From positions 3,343,001 to 3,407,000 of the forward strand of contig NZ_CP155567.1 in assembly GCF_039696035.1 (NCBI RefSeq): a stretch of DNA of 64,000 bases, given 5' to 3'. A program made the translations under genes and the position numbers. Shown here in pieces: positions 35,051-44,689 of this stretch (position 1 is the stretch's first letter; every line of letters begins with the position of its first letter). The notes under the pieces are model-generated. The model did not search any database and was not told the DNA's origin. It saw only the letters and a list, made by a program, of their open reading frames with translations. The stretch is from Microbulbifer sp. SAOS-129_SWC (GTDB taxonomy: Bacteria; Pseudomonadota; Gammaproteobacteria; Pseudomonadales; Cellvibrionaceae).

Positions 35051-35908
35051 ATGGCACAGACAGAAACACCCAGACTCAGCAGTTACCGCCACCGCCTGCC
35101 GGTGCGAATCAGCCACTGGGTCAACGCGGCGTGCCTGCTGATCCTGCTGATGAGTGGCCTGCAGATCTTCAACGCCCATTCGGCGCTCTACTGGGGCGCC
35201 GCTTCCGACTTCGACGCGCCCTGGCTGAGTATCGGCGCGGTGCGCGGTACCGACGGTCTCCAGGGGCGTACAGAAATACTCGGCCACCGCCTCGACACCA
35301 GCGGTTTCCTCGGCACCTCCGGCGACGCCACCAATCCCGAGCGGCGCGCCTTCCCCGCCTGGCTGACGATACCCGGCCCGCGCTGGCTGGCCATGGGACG
35401 CCGCTGGCATTTCTTCTTCGCCTGGGTGCTGGTGATCAACGCCATGCTTTACCTGATCTGGTCCAGCGCCAGCGGGCACCTGCGTGAACTGACCCCAACC
35501 CGGCGCGACTGGCGCGGCTTCGGCCGCTCGCTGCTCGACCACCTGTTGCTGCGCCACCCCAGCGGCAGCGCCGCAACACGCTACAACATCCTGCAGAAAC
35601 TCGCCTATCTCACCGTCATTTTTGGCCTCGGCACGCTGATCGTGCTGACCGGGCTGTGCATGTCTCCGCGCATGGACACGGTGCTGCAGCCACTGCTGGA
35701 GCTGTTCGGCGGGCGCCAGTCGGCGCGCAGTCTGCACTTTCTCGCCGCGATGGGGTTTGTGCTGTTCGTTGCCGTGCACCTGTTCGAGGTCATTGTCACC
35801 GGGCCCTGGAACAACCTGCGCTCGATGATTACCGGCCGCTACGATTACCGCGCCGATCCGCCACCGCAGCAGCAGTTCAAACGGGAAGAGACCGATGCCG
35901 AACCCTGA
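35051..35908 (+). CDS. Cytochrome b/b6-domain membrane protein
   Basis: A 285-residue integral membrane protein with four or more helices (about 26-46, 125-146, 190-212, 235-258) of the hydrogenase/thiosulfate-reductase cytochrome b type. Candidate haem ligands are His in RISHWVNAACLL, RRWHFFFAWVL, LHFLAAMGFV and AVHLFEVI. Its last 14 bases overlap the molybdopterin oxidoreductase gene, so it is the likely quinone-linked electron partner of that enzyme. The ATG at 35051 (with AGG upstream) is preferred over one at 35033. Confidence 0.85.
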   Translation: MAQTETPRLSSYRHRLPVRISHWVNAACLLILLMSGLQIFNAHSALYWGAASDFDAPWLSIGAVRGTDGLQGRTEILGHRLDTSGFLGTSGDATNPERRAFPAWLTIPGPRWLAMGRRWHFFFAWVLVINAMLYLIWSSASGHLRELTPTRRDWRGFGRSLLDHLLLRHPSGSAATRYNILQKLAYLTVIFGLGTLIVLTGLCMSPRMDTVLQPLLELFGGRQSARSLHFLAAMGFVLFVAVHLFEVIVTGPWNNLRSMITGRYDYRADPPPQQQFKREETDAEP

Positions 35909-36656
35909 ACGGCGCCGCCTGGTGAAAAGCCTGCTGATCCTCGGCGGTGCGGCACTCGGCGGTTGCGACCGGCTGTCGCGCTCGGACCGTTTCGTGCGTT
36001 TCCTGGAATCGGCCGAACACCTGAACGGGACACTGCAGCCGGCACTGACCGGCCCCGGCGCACTCGCGCGGGAATACACTGCTGCCGATATATCGCCGGT
36101 GTTCCGCGCCAACGGCCAGACGGACCCGGACAACCCGGCCTACCGCCAGCTGGCGCAGAACCGGTTTGCCGACTACCAGCTGCAAATCGGCGGGCTGGTA
36201 AATAAACCCCAGCGCCTCAGCCTGGCGGAGTTGCGTGCCCTGCCCGCGCGCACCCAGATCACCCGCCACGACTGCGTCGAGGGCTGGAGCGCAATCGGCC
36301 AGTGGACCGGCGCGCGCCTCGGACCGCTGCTGGAACGGGTGCAACCGCAGCCGAATGCGCGCTACGTCGTATTCCACTGCGCCGACCTGTGGGGCCGCGC
36401 GCAGACGCCCTACTACGAAAGCATCGGCATGGAAGATGCGCACCACCCGCAGACTTTGCTCGCCTATGACCTGAACGGCACCCCGCTGCCCATCGCCAAC
36501 GGCGCCCCGCTGCGCCTGCGCGTGGAACGGCAACTGGGCTACAAGATGGCGAAATACATCATGGCGATCGAACTGGTGGAGAGCTTTGCGCAGATTCAGG
36601 GTGGCAAGGGCGGTTACTGGGAGGATCGGGGGTATGAGTGGTATGCGGGGATTTGA
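35895..36656 (+). CDS. Molybdopterin-dependent oxidoreductase (sulfite-oxidase fold), likely Tat-exported
   Basis: A 253-residue enzyme of the sulfite oxidase/MsrP superfamily. The molybdenum-ligating Cys is C127 in TRHDCVEGWSAIGQWTG. The N terminus RRRLVKSLLILGGAALGGC combines a twin-arginine-like motif with a lipobox-like LGGC (C24), suggesting Tat export of the folded cofactor-loaded protein and possible lipid anchoring. The translationally coupled cytochrome b would link it to the quinone pool. The pair resembles MsrP/MsrQ in logic, but MsrQ has a different membrane protein, so the substrate remains open. Confidence 0.85.
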   Translation: MPNPERRRLVKSLLILGGAALGGCDRLSRSDRFVRFLESAEHLNGTLQPALTGPGALAREYTAADISPVFRANGQTDPDNPAYRQLAQNRFADYQLQIGGLVNKPQRLSLAELRALPARTQITRHDCVEGWSAIGQWTGARLGPLLERVQPQPNARYVVFHCADLWGRAQTPYYESIGMEDAHHPQTLLAYDLNGTPLPIANGAPLRLRVERQLGYKMAKYIMAIELVESFAQIQGGKGGYWEDRGYEWYAGI

Positions 36657-36785
36657 TGTTCGCGTTCACTCATAGTGAAGTGCCTGCGACGAGGCGAACG
36701 AAAACGAGTAGTGGTTATAGAAACTGCGGCGTTTCAATGCCACTGGAGGCACTGCCGGCGAATTGACTCCAATCCGGTTCGGTAG

Positions 36786-36806
36786 GGGCGAACCTTGTGT
36801 TCGCCC
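36786..36806. repeat. REP-like hairpin
   Basis: GGGCGAAC and GTTCGCCC form a perfect 8-bp stem around a 5-base loop just upstream of the terminator. Hairpins of this type with a flanking GTAG are a common dispersed repeat class in bacteria; whether it recurs in this genome cannot be seen here. Confidence 0.4.
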
Positions 36807-36820
36807 AGACCTCAGAGCGC

Positions 36821-36862
36821 AAAAAAAAAGGCCGGTAACGGAACCCGTTACCGGCCTTTTTC
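36821..36862. terminator. Bidirectional intrinsic terminator
   Basis: The stem AGGCCGGTAACGG / CCGTTACCGGCCT is flanked by A9 on one side and T5 on the other. It separates the convergent molybdoenzyme gene (plus) and MMPL transporter gene (minus). Confidence 0.9.
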
Positions 36863-36883
36863 ATGGCAATTTTCGACCGAAAA

Positions 36884-39490
36884 TCACGAAGTCAGGCAGT
36901 TCTCCGCCTCAGCGTCATCGGTCGATTGTGGCTTTCCCTCGTCATTACCCTGCGGCGCCGGCAGCGGTTTGAACAGCAGAATCAACAGTGGCAGCAGGGT
37001 CAGCGAACCCACCAGCGCGGCGGACATCGCCAGGGCGGTGAGCAGGCCGAAGTAGACCGACGGCACGAACTTCGACAGCGCCAGGATCGAGAAGCCGGCG
37101 ATGATCGTGATCGCGGTGTAGAACATCGCCCGACCGATGGTGGCGTGGCTGCGGTGCATGGTCGCCACATAGTCGCCGTCTTTCGCGAACTCGTCGCGGA
37201 AGCGGTACAGGTAGTGGATCGCGTGGTCCACACCGATGCCGACGGTAATCGCGGCGATGGTAATGGTCATCATGTCCAGCGGAATACCGGCCAGGCCCAT
37301 ACCGCCGAGCACCACGCAAGCGGCCAGCATATTCGGCACCAGCGCAATCAGTGCCAGCGACAGCGAGCGGAACAGCACCAGGAACATCAGCAGGATGCCC
37401 ACGAACACCGCGCCCAGGGTCAGGATCTGCGACTTGAACAGGCTCTGCAGCATGTTGTTGTACAGCACCAGCAGCCCGGTCAGGTGAATGTTTTCCGGCG
37501 CGATGCCCATGTCCTTTTCGGCGTAGTTGTAGATGCGCTCGATCAGTTCCTCACGGCGCAGGTTCGGGTCTGACTCCATGACGCGCAGGGTGATGCGTGT
37601 CTGGTGGTGCTCTACCGAGAGGTAGGGCTTCACCAGCACCGAATTGATCTCCGGCGGCAGGCTGGTGCGCGCCACTGCCAGCTCGAAGTCGTTCAGCGGG
37701 CCGTTGTTCAGGTCGCGGGCCACCTTGTACAGGGTCGCGAGCGACTGCACCTTGCCGATCTCCGGCTGCGCCTCGAGGAAGTCATGCAGCTTTTCGATCT
37801 TGGCCAGGCCGGCCACGGTGAACCAGTAGCTCGACGGTGTCGCGTCGCCGCCATCGCCGCCGAAGGGGTCATCGCTGGCGAACGGGTCGGCATCCGCACC
37901 GCCGCTATCGGCACTATCGCCGCTGTCGGTCGCGAACGGATCGTCTTCACCGGCGGCAACCGCAGCCGGCTGGTCCGGCTCGTCGAGAATGATATCCAGG
38001 CTTACGGTACCGCCGAGGCGCTGGTCGATCACCTGCATGCCCTGGTAGATCTCGGTGGAATCGTCGAAGTAATCGATAAAGCGGTTTTCCACCTTGAGGC
38101 TGGAAATACCCACCGCACTGGCTACTGCCGCCAGCAGTGATACGCCCAGCACGATCGCGCGGCGGCGCTCGGTAAAGCGGGAAAACAGCAGCGTGAACGC
38201 ATGGGATTTGTCCTTGCCCATGCCATCGGCACCACGGCGCGGCAGCAGCATCAGCATGGCCGGGATCATCAGGAATGACAGCACCAGCGCCAGTGCCACA
38301 CCGATGGTCATCATCCAGCCGAAGTCGATCACCGGGCGGATCCCGCTGACCACCAGCGAGGCGAAGGCGACGATGGTCGTCAGCGACGTGTACAGGCACG
38401 GTTTGGCCATAAAGCGCATGGCACCGAGTACCAGCTGGCCGCGCTCCCACTCCGGATGCTCACTGACCAGCTCACGATAGCGCACCGCGAGGTGGATGGT
38501 GATGGCCAGGGTGATGATCAGCAGCAGCGCCACGAAATTGGCCGAGATCACCGTCAGGCGCCAGTCGAGCCAGCTCAACAGCCCCAGCATCACTACCGCG
38601 GTGGTCACACAGGTGACCAGCGGCAGCAGCACCCAGCGCAGCTGACGGAAGATCACCAGCAGCGTGACGACGATAAACACCAGGATGCCGAGGCCGAACA
38701 CCGCCAGGTCGCTCTTGATAAAGGAGACCATGTCGGCGGTGACCATGGACACACCACCGAGGAACAACTCCGCATCGCTCTTGTAGTTGGCGAGAATTCC
38801 ACGCACATGTTCGACGCGCTCGCGCGACAGCTTTTCCTGCTCGGTGCGGTGTTGCAGGTATTCCTGACTCACCGTCTCCAGCCGCGCCTTCTCTTCCTCC
38901 GACAGCGGGCCCTGCTGGCGCTTGCGCAGCAGCGCATCGCGCTCGCGCACCAGCTCGTTGCCCTGCTTGTCGAACTTCAGGTTCACCAGCAGCGCGGTGG
39001 TCTCGCCGTCGGGGCTCAGGATCAGCTTGCGGTAGATGGGGCTGGACAGGAACTCCTTGCGCGCGAGCTTTTTGTCGGTGCCCGGCGTCGACAGCGTGCG
39101 GATGCCGTCGGCGATATCGGTAATCGCGACCTTGGGACTGTACAGCAGCGGTACGTCGAGAATGCTCTGCACATTGTCCACACCCTGCACCTGCGCCAGG
39201 TTGTCGCGCAGCTTGCCGAGGGTTTTCAGAGAAGCGTCACTGAACAGGTCGCCCTGCTTGGAGCGGTAAGTCACCACCAGGAAGTCGCCGCTGGCGTAGC
39301 GCTCGGCAATCTTGCGGTAGTAGTCGAGGGACTTGTCCGCCTCCAGGGTCAGGGAGTCCGCCGAGGCGTCGATCTTGAAGCGCGGCAGCCCCGCTGCGGC
39401 GCCGATCGTAATCAGGGCCAGGATCAACAACAGGGTTTTTGGCCGCTGGATCACCAGCTTTTCGTACCAGGTTTGCAAGGCTGACAGCAT
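36884..39490 (-). CDS. MMPL/RND-superfamily transporter
   Basis: An 868-residue efflux or lipid transporter with two six-helix bundles. The first is preceded by a large periplasmic loop (about 35-240). Conserved parts include ITLAITIHLAVRY in the first bundle and TIAAITVGIGVDHAIHYLYRFRDEF in the second, the sterol-sensing/MMPL-like core. A low-complexity acidic insertion (about residues 503-548), rich in Asp, Gly and Ser and carrying repeated DPF units, lies in the second periplasmic loop, where most relatives are shorter. Substrates of this YdfJ/hopanoid-transporter-like group are often lipids. The gene stands alone. Confidence 0.88.
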   Translation of the reverse strand: MLSALQTWYEKLVIQRPKTLLLILALITIGAAAGLPRFKIDASADSLTLEADKSLDYYRKIAERYASGDFLVVTYRSKQGDLFSDASLKTLGKLRDNLAQVQGVDNVQSILDVPLLYSPKVAITDIADGIRTLSTPGTDKKLARKEFLSSPIYRKLILSPDGETTALLVNLKFDKQGNELVRERDALLRKRQQGPLSEEEKARLETVSQEYLQHRTEQEKLSRERVEHVRGILANYKSDAELFLGGVSMVTADMVSFIKSDLAVFGLGILVFIVVTLLVIFRQLRWVLLPLVTCVTTAVVMLGLLSWLDWRLTVISANFVALLLIITLAITIHLAVRYRELVSEHPEWERGQLVLGAMRFMAKPCLYTSLTTIVAFASLVVSGIRPVIDFGWMMTIGVALALVLSFLMIPAMLMLLPRRGADGMGKDKSHAFTLLFSRFTERRRAIVLGVSLLAAVASAVGISSLKVENRFIDYFDDSTEIYQGMQVIDQRLGGTVSLDIILDEPDQPAAVAAGEDDPFATDSGDSADSGGADADPFASDDPFGGDGGDATPSSYWFTVAGLAKIEKLHDFLEAQPEIGKVQSLATLYKVARDLNNGPLNDFELAVARTSLPPEINSVLVKPYLSVEHHQTRITLRVMESDPNLRREELIERIYNYAEKDMGIAPENIHLTGLLVLYNNMLQSLFKSQILTLGAVFVGILLMFLVLFRSLSLALIALVPNMLAACVVLGGMGLAGIPLDMMTITIAAITVGIGVDHAIHYLYRFRDEFAKDGDYVATMHRSHATIGRAMFYTAITIIAGFSILALSKFVPSVYFGLLTALAMSAALVGSLTLLPLLILLFKPLPAPQGNDEGKPQSTDDAEAENCLTS

Positions 39491-39560
39491 AGGGTTTCGC
39501 TTAAATTAACAATATAGGCTGTACCGCAGCGGCGAACGTTTCGCTCGCCCCGCGCGGCAG

Positions 39561-39584
39561 AAAACGAACACAATGTTCGCTTTT
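39561..39584 (-). terminator. Probable intrinsic terminator after the SelT/W gene
   Basis: AAAACGAACA and TGTTCGCTTTT form a stem with one mismatch and run into T residues on either strand. It lies between the selT/W-like stop and the MMPL start, in an AT-rich stretch. Confidence 0.5.
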
Positions 39585-39608
39585 AAAAAAATTTTCTGGG
39601 AAAAAATT

Positions 39609-39884
39609 TCAGGGCTTATCGATATGCCCCAGTTCACGCCCCGGGAATAACAGATCCCGCACACGCTGTTTCAGTTCCTTCGGACCGGGAAATCCGCCGT
39701 CGCGCTTGCGCTCCCAGAGCAGCTGCTCGCCGACGCGAATCTCGAACACACCGCCGCTGCCGGGTTGCAGCGCCACCTGCGCCAGGTCGTCGGCGAAGGT
39801 GTAGAGCAGCTCCTGTGCCATCCAGGTGGCGCGCAGCATCCAGTTGCACTGCACACAGTAGTGAATGGTCACACTCGGCTTCAT
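39609..39884 (-). CDS. SelT/SelW/SelH-family selenoprotein-like protein
   Basis: A 91-residue thioredoxin-like protein with the redox motif CVQC near the N terminus ([19 protein letters not shown]) where eukaryotic relatives have selenocysteine. [37 protein letters not shown] is the characteristic C-terminal part. Its ATG overlaps the ubiX stop by 4 bases, so it is co-translated with ubiX. Function is unknown; a thiol redox role is the usual guess. Confidence 0.9.
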   Translation of the reverse strand: MKPSVTIHYCVQCNWMLRATWMAQELLYTFADDLAQVALQPGSGGVFEIRVGEQLLWERKRDGGFPGPKELKQRVRDLLFPGRELGHIDKP

Positions 39885-40510
39885 TCAGTCCCCCAGCGCG
39901 GCAGCAGCTGCTGCGCCACGCCCAGCTGGTCGAGCAGCCGCGCGACGACAAAGTCCACCAGATCCTCCACCGATTGCGGCTTCTGGTAGAAGCCGGGGCT
40001 GGCGGGCAGGATCATCGCGCCCATGCGGGTCAGCTTGAGCATGTTCTCCAGGTGGATCTCCGAGTACGGCGCCTCGCGCGGTACCAGGATCAGCTGGCGG
40101 CGCTCCTTCAGGGCCACATCCGCGGCGCGCTCGATTAGGTTGTTCGAGGCCCCGCAGGCAATCGCCGACAGGGTGCCGCCGCTGGCCGGGCAGATCACCA
40201 GGCTCGATGCGGCACCGGTGCCCGAGGCCACCGGCGAGAACCAGTCGCGCTTGCCAAACAGCTGCAGCTGGCCATCGGCGGCGCCGAAGCGCCGGGCGAG
40301 GAACGCCTGCAGCTCGCTGTCGTCGCCGTCCGGCAGCCGGCAGTCGGTTTCGGTGTCGATCACCACCCGCGCGGCATCGGACATCAGCAGCCACACGCGC
40401 ACCTCGGCCGCGAGCAGGCACTGCAGCAGGCGCAGGCCGTACTGGGCGCCGGAGGCACCGGTAATGGCCAGGGTGACGGTCTTGGTCCAGGCAGGTTGAG
40501 TCAAGGTCAT
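39881..40510 (-). CDS. ubiX: Flavin prenyltransferase UbiX
   Basis: A 209-residue enzyme that makes prenylated FMN for UbiD-type decarboxylases in ubiquinone synthesis. The FMN-binding [15 protein letters not shown], the [27 protein letters not shown] core and [31 protein letters not shown] are all present. It follows mpl by 18 bases in the common mpl-ubiX arrangement. Confidence 0.96.
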   Translation of the reverse strand: MTLTQPAWTKTVTLAITGASGAQYGLRLLQCLLAAEVRVWLLMSDAARVVIDTETDCRLPDGDDSELQAFLARRFGAADGQLQLFGKRDWFSPVASGTGAASSLVICPASGGTLSAIACGASNNLIERAADVALKERRQLILVPREAPYSEIHLENMLKLTRMGAMILPASPGFYQKPQSVEDLVDFVVARLLDQLGVAQQLLPRWGTE

Positions 40511-40528
40511 TTCCGCGTGGGGCGCACT

Positions 40529-41908
40529 CTACGAGTGCTTCTGTTTCAGCGCCTGTAACAGCCGCTGGTGAATACCGCCGAAACCGCCATTGCTCATGAC
40601 CACAATATGGGTTCCGGTCTCGGCCAGATTGATGGCGGATTCTACACCCGCTTCGATATTGTCGAAAATCTTTGCCGGCACGGTGGAGTGGTGCACCACA
40701 TCCCCCAGGGACCAGTCCATGCCCTCCGGTTCGTACCACAGCACCAGATCGGCGCCGGTGCAGGCGCGGGCCAGTGTCTGCTGGTGAATACCCATACGCA
40801 TGGTGTTGGAGCGCGGTTCAATCAGCGCGATGATCTTGTCGTCTCCGACCTTGGCGCGCAGGCCGTCCAGGGTGGAGGCGATCGCCGTCGGGTGGTGGGC
40901 GAAGTCGTCGTAGACGCGGATGCCGGCCACTTCGCCGATACACTCCATACGCCGCTTTACGCCGGCGAAGTTGCCCAGCGCCTCGGCGGCCAGCTGTGGC
41001 TCCACGCCCACGTGGCGCGCCGCCGCCATGGCGGCGAGGCCGTTGCGCACATTGTGCATACCGGTGAGATCCCACGCCACTCGGGCTACCTCGGCGTCGC
41101 GGAAGTTCACCGCAAAATGGCCACCGTCGGCGGCGATTTCCACCGCGCACCAGTCCCCCAGGCGCACGCCGTCTTCGGCTTCGGTGGCAAAGCGCTGCAC
41201 TTCGCTCCAGCAGCCCTGATCCAGCACCGCCTCGACCGCGTCCTCGGCCGAGGCCACGATCAGGCCATTGCCGGGTACGGTGCGCACCAGGTGGTGGAAC
41301 TGGCGCTGGATGGCGGCCAGATCCGGAAATATGTCCGCGTGGTCAAATTCCAGGTTGTTGATGATCAGCGTGCGCGGGCGGTAGTGGACAAACTTGGAGC
41401 GTTTGTCGAAGAAGGCGGTGTCGTACTCGTCCGCCTCCACCACGAAGAAGGGCGTCTCCCCCAGGCGCGCGGACACGCCGAAATTGCCGGGCACGCCGCC
41501 GATCAGGAAGCCGGGCTTCATACCGGCGAATTCGAGGATCCACGCCAGCATGCTGGAAGTGGTGGTCTTGCCGTGGGTACCGGATACCGCCAGAACCCAG
41601 CGGCCGCCAAGGAAGTGGTCGCACAGCCACTGCGCCCCGGAGGTATAGGGCAGGCCCCGCTCCAGCACCGCCTCTACCGCCGGATTACCGCGCGACAGGG
41701 CATTGCCGATGATCACCAGGTCCGGCGCCGGCTCCAGCTGCGAGGGCTCGTAGCCCTCGGTGAGCTGAATGCCCGCCTGCTCCAGCTGTGTGCTCATGGG
41801 CGGATAGACGTTGGCGTCTGATCCGGTCACTTTATGGCCCTCGGCCACAGCCAGTTGCGCCAGGCTGCCCATAAAGGTGCCGCAGATACCTAGAATATGA
41901 ATATGCAT
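40529..41908 (-). CDS. mpl: UDP-MurNAc:L-Ala-gamma-D-Glu-meso-DAP ligase
   Basis: A 459-residue Mur-ligase-family enzyme that reattaches recycled tripeptide to UDP-MurNAc. It starts MHIHILGICGTFMGSLA (nucleotide-binding) and has the ATP P-loop VSGTHGKTTTSSML at about 108-121. Further landmarks are FVVEADEYDTAFFD and YDDFAHHPTAI. IC-G-T-F-M-G distinguishes Mpl from MurC. It belongs to peptidoglycan recycling in the cytosol. Confidence 0.96.
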   Translation of the reverse strand: MHIHILGICGTFMGSLAQLAVAEGHKVTGSDANVYPPMSTQLEQAGIQLTEGYEPSQLEPAPDLVIIGNALSRGNPAVEAVLERGLPYTSGAQWLCDHFLGGRWVLAVSGTHGKTTTSSMLAWILEFAGMKPGFLIGGVPGNFGVSARLGETPFFVVEADEYDTAFFDKRSKFVHYRPRTLIINNLEFDHADIFPDLAAIQRQFHHLVRTVPGNGLIVASAEDAVEAVLDQGCWSEVQRFATEAEDGVRLGDWCAVEIAADGGHFAVNFRDAEVARVAWDLTGMHNVRNGLAAMAAARHVGVEPQLAAEALGNFAGVKRRMECIGEVAGIRVYDDFAHHPTAIASTLDGLRAKVGDDKIIALIEPRSNTMRMGIHQQTLARACTGADLVLWYEPEGMDWSLGDVVHHSTVPAKIFDNIEAGVESAINLAETGTHIVVMSNGGFGGIHQRLLQALKQKHS

Positions 41909-42201
41909 GGCGGAAATTTGTACTCCTTAAGGGGGCGGCGCAAGCTTACCACGCCCGTTGTAACCAGTAATTGCCGAATACCCCAATTTCGGTGCAATCC
42001 CGACGTCATTCGATTAGACTCCGCCCCCAAATTCGCCAGCCTCCGCCCCCGCGGGGGACTAGAGCCCGCCAAAAGGGCCACCGGCGTCCCGAGCGCCCCG
42101 CCCGCCGGCGTGCCCACAGGGCACCCCAGGCGGCCGGGGCGCCACGATTTTTGCAGGGTAACGCCCCCGCAAGCGCATATAGATGACGAAATAGGACAAC
42201 C

Positions 42202-43464
42202 ATGCCGAAGAAGAATGCCTTTTACGCCCAATCCGGCGGTGTAACCGCCGTGATCAATGCCTCTGCCTGTGGTGTGATCGAGGCCGCCCGCGAACACCCG
42301 GACCAGATCGGCAATGTCTATGCCGGGCTGAACGGCATCCTCGGTGCCCTGCACGAGGAGCTGATCGATGTCAGCCAGGAGAGCGATGAAGACATCGCCG
42401 CTCTGCGCCACACGCCGTCCGGCGCCTTCGGCTCTTGCCGCTACAAGCTGAAGAGCCTGGAGCAGAACCGCGCCGAGTACGAGCGCCTGATCGAGGTGTT
42501 CAAGGCCCACGATATCGGCTACTTCTTCTACAATGGCGGCGGCGACTCCGCCGACACCTGCCTGAAAGTCTCCCAGCTGTCCGAAAAAATGGGTTACCCG
42601 ATCCAGGCCATCCATATCCCCAAGACTGTCGACAACGACCTGCCGCTGACTGACAACTGCCCCGGCTTCGGCTCCGTGGCCAAGTACGTAGCGGTATCCA
42701 CCAAGGAAGCGGCACTGGACGTGGCTTCCATGTGCGCCACCTCCACCAAGGTATTCATCCTCGAGGTGATGGGCCGCCACGCCGGCTGGATTGCCGCCGC
42801 CGGCGCCCTGGCGCAGGAACAGGAAGGCGATGCGCCGCACATCATCCTGTTCCCGGAAGTGGCGTTCGACAAAGAGAAGTTCCTGGCCAAGGTGCAGCAG
42901 ACTGTGGATCAAAAAGGCTACTGCGTGATTGTCGCCTCCGAGGGCGCCCAGTATGCCGACGGCACCTTCCTCGCCGATGCCGGTAGCGTCGACGCTTTCG
43001 GCCACAAGCAGCTGGGCGGCGTGGCGCCGACCCTGGCCAATATGATCAAGAGCGAGCTGGGGCTCAAATACCACTGGGCGCTGGCCGACTACCTGCAGCG
43101 CGCCGCGCGCCACATCGCTTCGGCCACCGACGTCGAACAGGCCTACGCCGTGGGCCGCTCCGCGGTGGAAATGGCGGTGGCCGGGCAGAACGCCATCATG
43201 CCGATCATCGTGCGCAACAAAGGCCCGGAGTACAGCTGGTCGGTGGGCGAAGCGCCGCTGTCCGACGTGGCCAATGTGGAAAAGATGATGCCGGCGGAGT
43301 ACATCAGCGAGGACGGCCTCGGCATCACCCAGGCGGGCCGCGACTACCTGCTGCCGCTGATCCAGGGCGAGGACTACCCGCCCTATAAAGACGGCGTCCC
43401 GCAGTATGCCAAGCTGAAGAATGTGCTGGTGGAGAAGAAACTGGAAAAAGGTTTCGACGTGTAA
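42202..43464 (+). CDS. Pyrophosphate-dependent 6-phosphofructokinase
   Basis: A 420-residue PFK. The phosphoryl-donor loop at 111-116 is NGGGDS, with Asp115 at the position that excludes ATP and favours PPi; the second key motif PKTVDND at 140-146 has the Lys also typical of PPi enzymes. Other active-site blocks are AQSGGVTAVINA at the N terminus and MGRHAGWIAAA. It interconverts fructose 6-phosphate and fructose 1,6-bisphosphate reversibly, and would serve both glycolysis and gluconeogenesis. ATP-type PFK is not present in the window. AGGA precedes the ATG. A strong terminator follows. Confidence 0.93.
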   Translation: MPKKNAFYAQSGGVTAVINASACGVIEAAREHPDQIGNVYAGLNGILGALHEELIDVSQESDEDIAALRHTPSGAFGSCRYKLKSLEQNRAEYERLIEVFKAHDIGYFFYNGGGDSADTCLKVSQLSEKMGYPIQAIHIPKTVDNDLPLTDNCPGFGSVAKYVAVSTKEAALDVASMCATSTKVFILEVMGRHAGWIAAAGALAQEQEGDAPHIILFPEVAFDKEKFLAKVQQTVDQKGYCVIVASEGAQYADGTFLADAGSVDAFGHKQLGGVAPTLANMIKSELGLKYHWALADYLQRAARHIASATDVEQAYAVGRSAVEMAVAGQNAIMPIIVRNKGPEYSWSVGEAPLSDVANVEKMMPAEYISEDGLGITQAGRDYLLPLIQGEDYPPYKDGVPQYAKLKNVLVEKKLEKGFDV

Positions 43465-43491
43465 GCCGCACAGGCATCCCGAGATGCAGCG

Positions 43492-43526
43492 AGCCCCCGC
43501 CTCCCCGGAGCCGGGGGCTTTTTTAT
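43492..43526 (+). terminator. Intrinsic terminator after PPi-PFK
   Basis: AGCCCCCG and CGGGGGCT pair around a 12-base segment and are followed by a T6 tract. Confidence 0.88.
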
Positions 43527-43678
43527 AGGCCGCCGAACCGGGCTGGCGTGGCGCGCAAGGCGCACACAAAATCCGCCGCGCCGTTTTCAAACAGCGCTGT
43601 GTGGCACTGCTCAACGCCCACCAACTCACCTTCGGGTACCGCGATCGAATACTGCCGCAATTGACCGCCGCAGGCCGG

Positions 43679-44689
43679 TCAGGCGCCGGTGGAGTCCGCC
43701 CGCTCGCGCAGAATGTCCGCCGCAATGCGAAACGACTCCAGTCGCGCGCGGTGATCGAAGATGGTGCCGGTCACAATCAGCTCATCCACCCCGGTGCGCT
43801 CCAGGAAGCCGTCGATAAACGCCGCCACCGTCTCCCGCGAACCGGCAGCACTGGCCGACAGCGCCTGCTCGATCTGCGCCCGCTCCAGCGGCGAGGCGAT
43901 CTCATCCGGATCCTCCACCGGCGGTTTCAGCGGTCCCGGCGTGCCGCGACGCAGGGCGACAAACTGCTGCTCCAGGGATGTCATCAGATAACGCCCGCGC
44001 TCGTCCGAATCCGCCGCGAACACATTGATGCCCGCCGCCGCATAGGGGGCGTCGAGGTAGGCGGACGGACGGAAACTGTCGCGGTAAACCTGCAGGGCAC
44101 GATCGAGCATCGCCGGGGCGAAGTGCGAGGCGAAGGCAAACGGCAACCCCAGCGCGCCGGCCAGCTGGGCGCTGAACAGGCTCGAACCCAACAGCCACAC
44201 CGGCACCCGCAAGCCCACCCCGGGAACCGCGCGCACCCGCTGGCCGGGCTTTTCCGGCTCAAAGTAATGCAGCAGCTCCTGCACATCCTGCGGAAAGCGT
44301 TCGGCGGCATCGGCCAGCTGGTCACGGCGCAGGGCCATCATGGTGTTGCCATCGGTACCCGGCGCACGGCCAAGGCCCAGATCCACTCGATCCGGGTACA
44401 GCGCCGCCAGAGTGCCGAACTGTTCCGCCACCACCAGCGGCGAATGGTTGGGCAGCATGACGCCGCCGGCGGCCACGCGGATGCGGCGGGTGCCCTCGGC
44501 CACAAAACCCAGCGCCACCGCCGTCGCCGCGCTGGCGATACCGGTCATATTGTGGTGCTCCGCCATCCAGAAGCGCCGGTAGCCCCACTGCTCCGCATGC
44601 TGGGCCAGATCGCGTGAATTCAGCAAGGCGCCGCGGGCATCGCTGTCGGTGGTAATCGGGGAAAGGTCGAGCAGGGAAAAAGCGCGCAC
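43679..44689 (-). CDS. LLM-class flavin-dependent oxidoreductase
   Basis: A 336-residue luciferase-like monooxygenase of the YhbW/MsnO8 subgroup. The N terminus SLLDLSPI and the block [19 protein letters not shown] (with the conserved AEHH), then [39 protein letters not shown], are typical. It uses reduced FMN supplied by a separate reductase. The GTG start at 44689 has AAGGAG upstream. Substrate unknown; it stands alone. Confidence 0.9.
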   Translation of the reverse strand: MRAFSLLDLSPITTDSDARGALLNSRDLAQHAEQWGYRRFWMAEHHNMTGIASAATAVALGFVAEGTRRIRVAAGGVMLPNHSPLVVAEQFGTLAALYPDRVDLGLGRAPGTDGNTMMALRRDQLADAAERFPQDVQELLHYFEPEKPGQRVRAVPGVGLRVPVWLLGSSLFSAQLAGALGLPFAFASHFAPAMLDRALQVYRDSFRPSAYLDAPYAAAGINVFAADSDERGRYLMTSLEQQFVALRRGTPGPLKPPVEDPDEIASPLERAQIEQALSASAAGSRETVAAFIDGFLERTGVDELIVTGTIFDHRARLESFRIAADILRERADSTGA

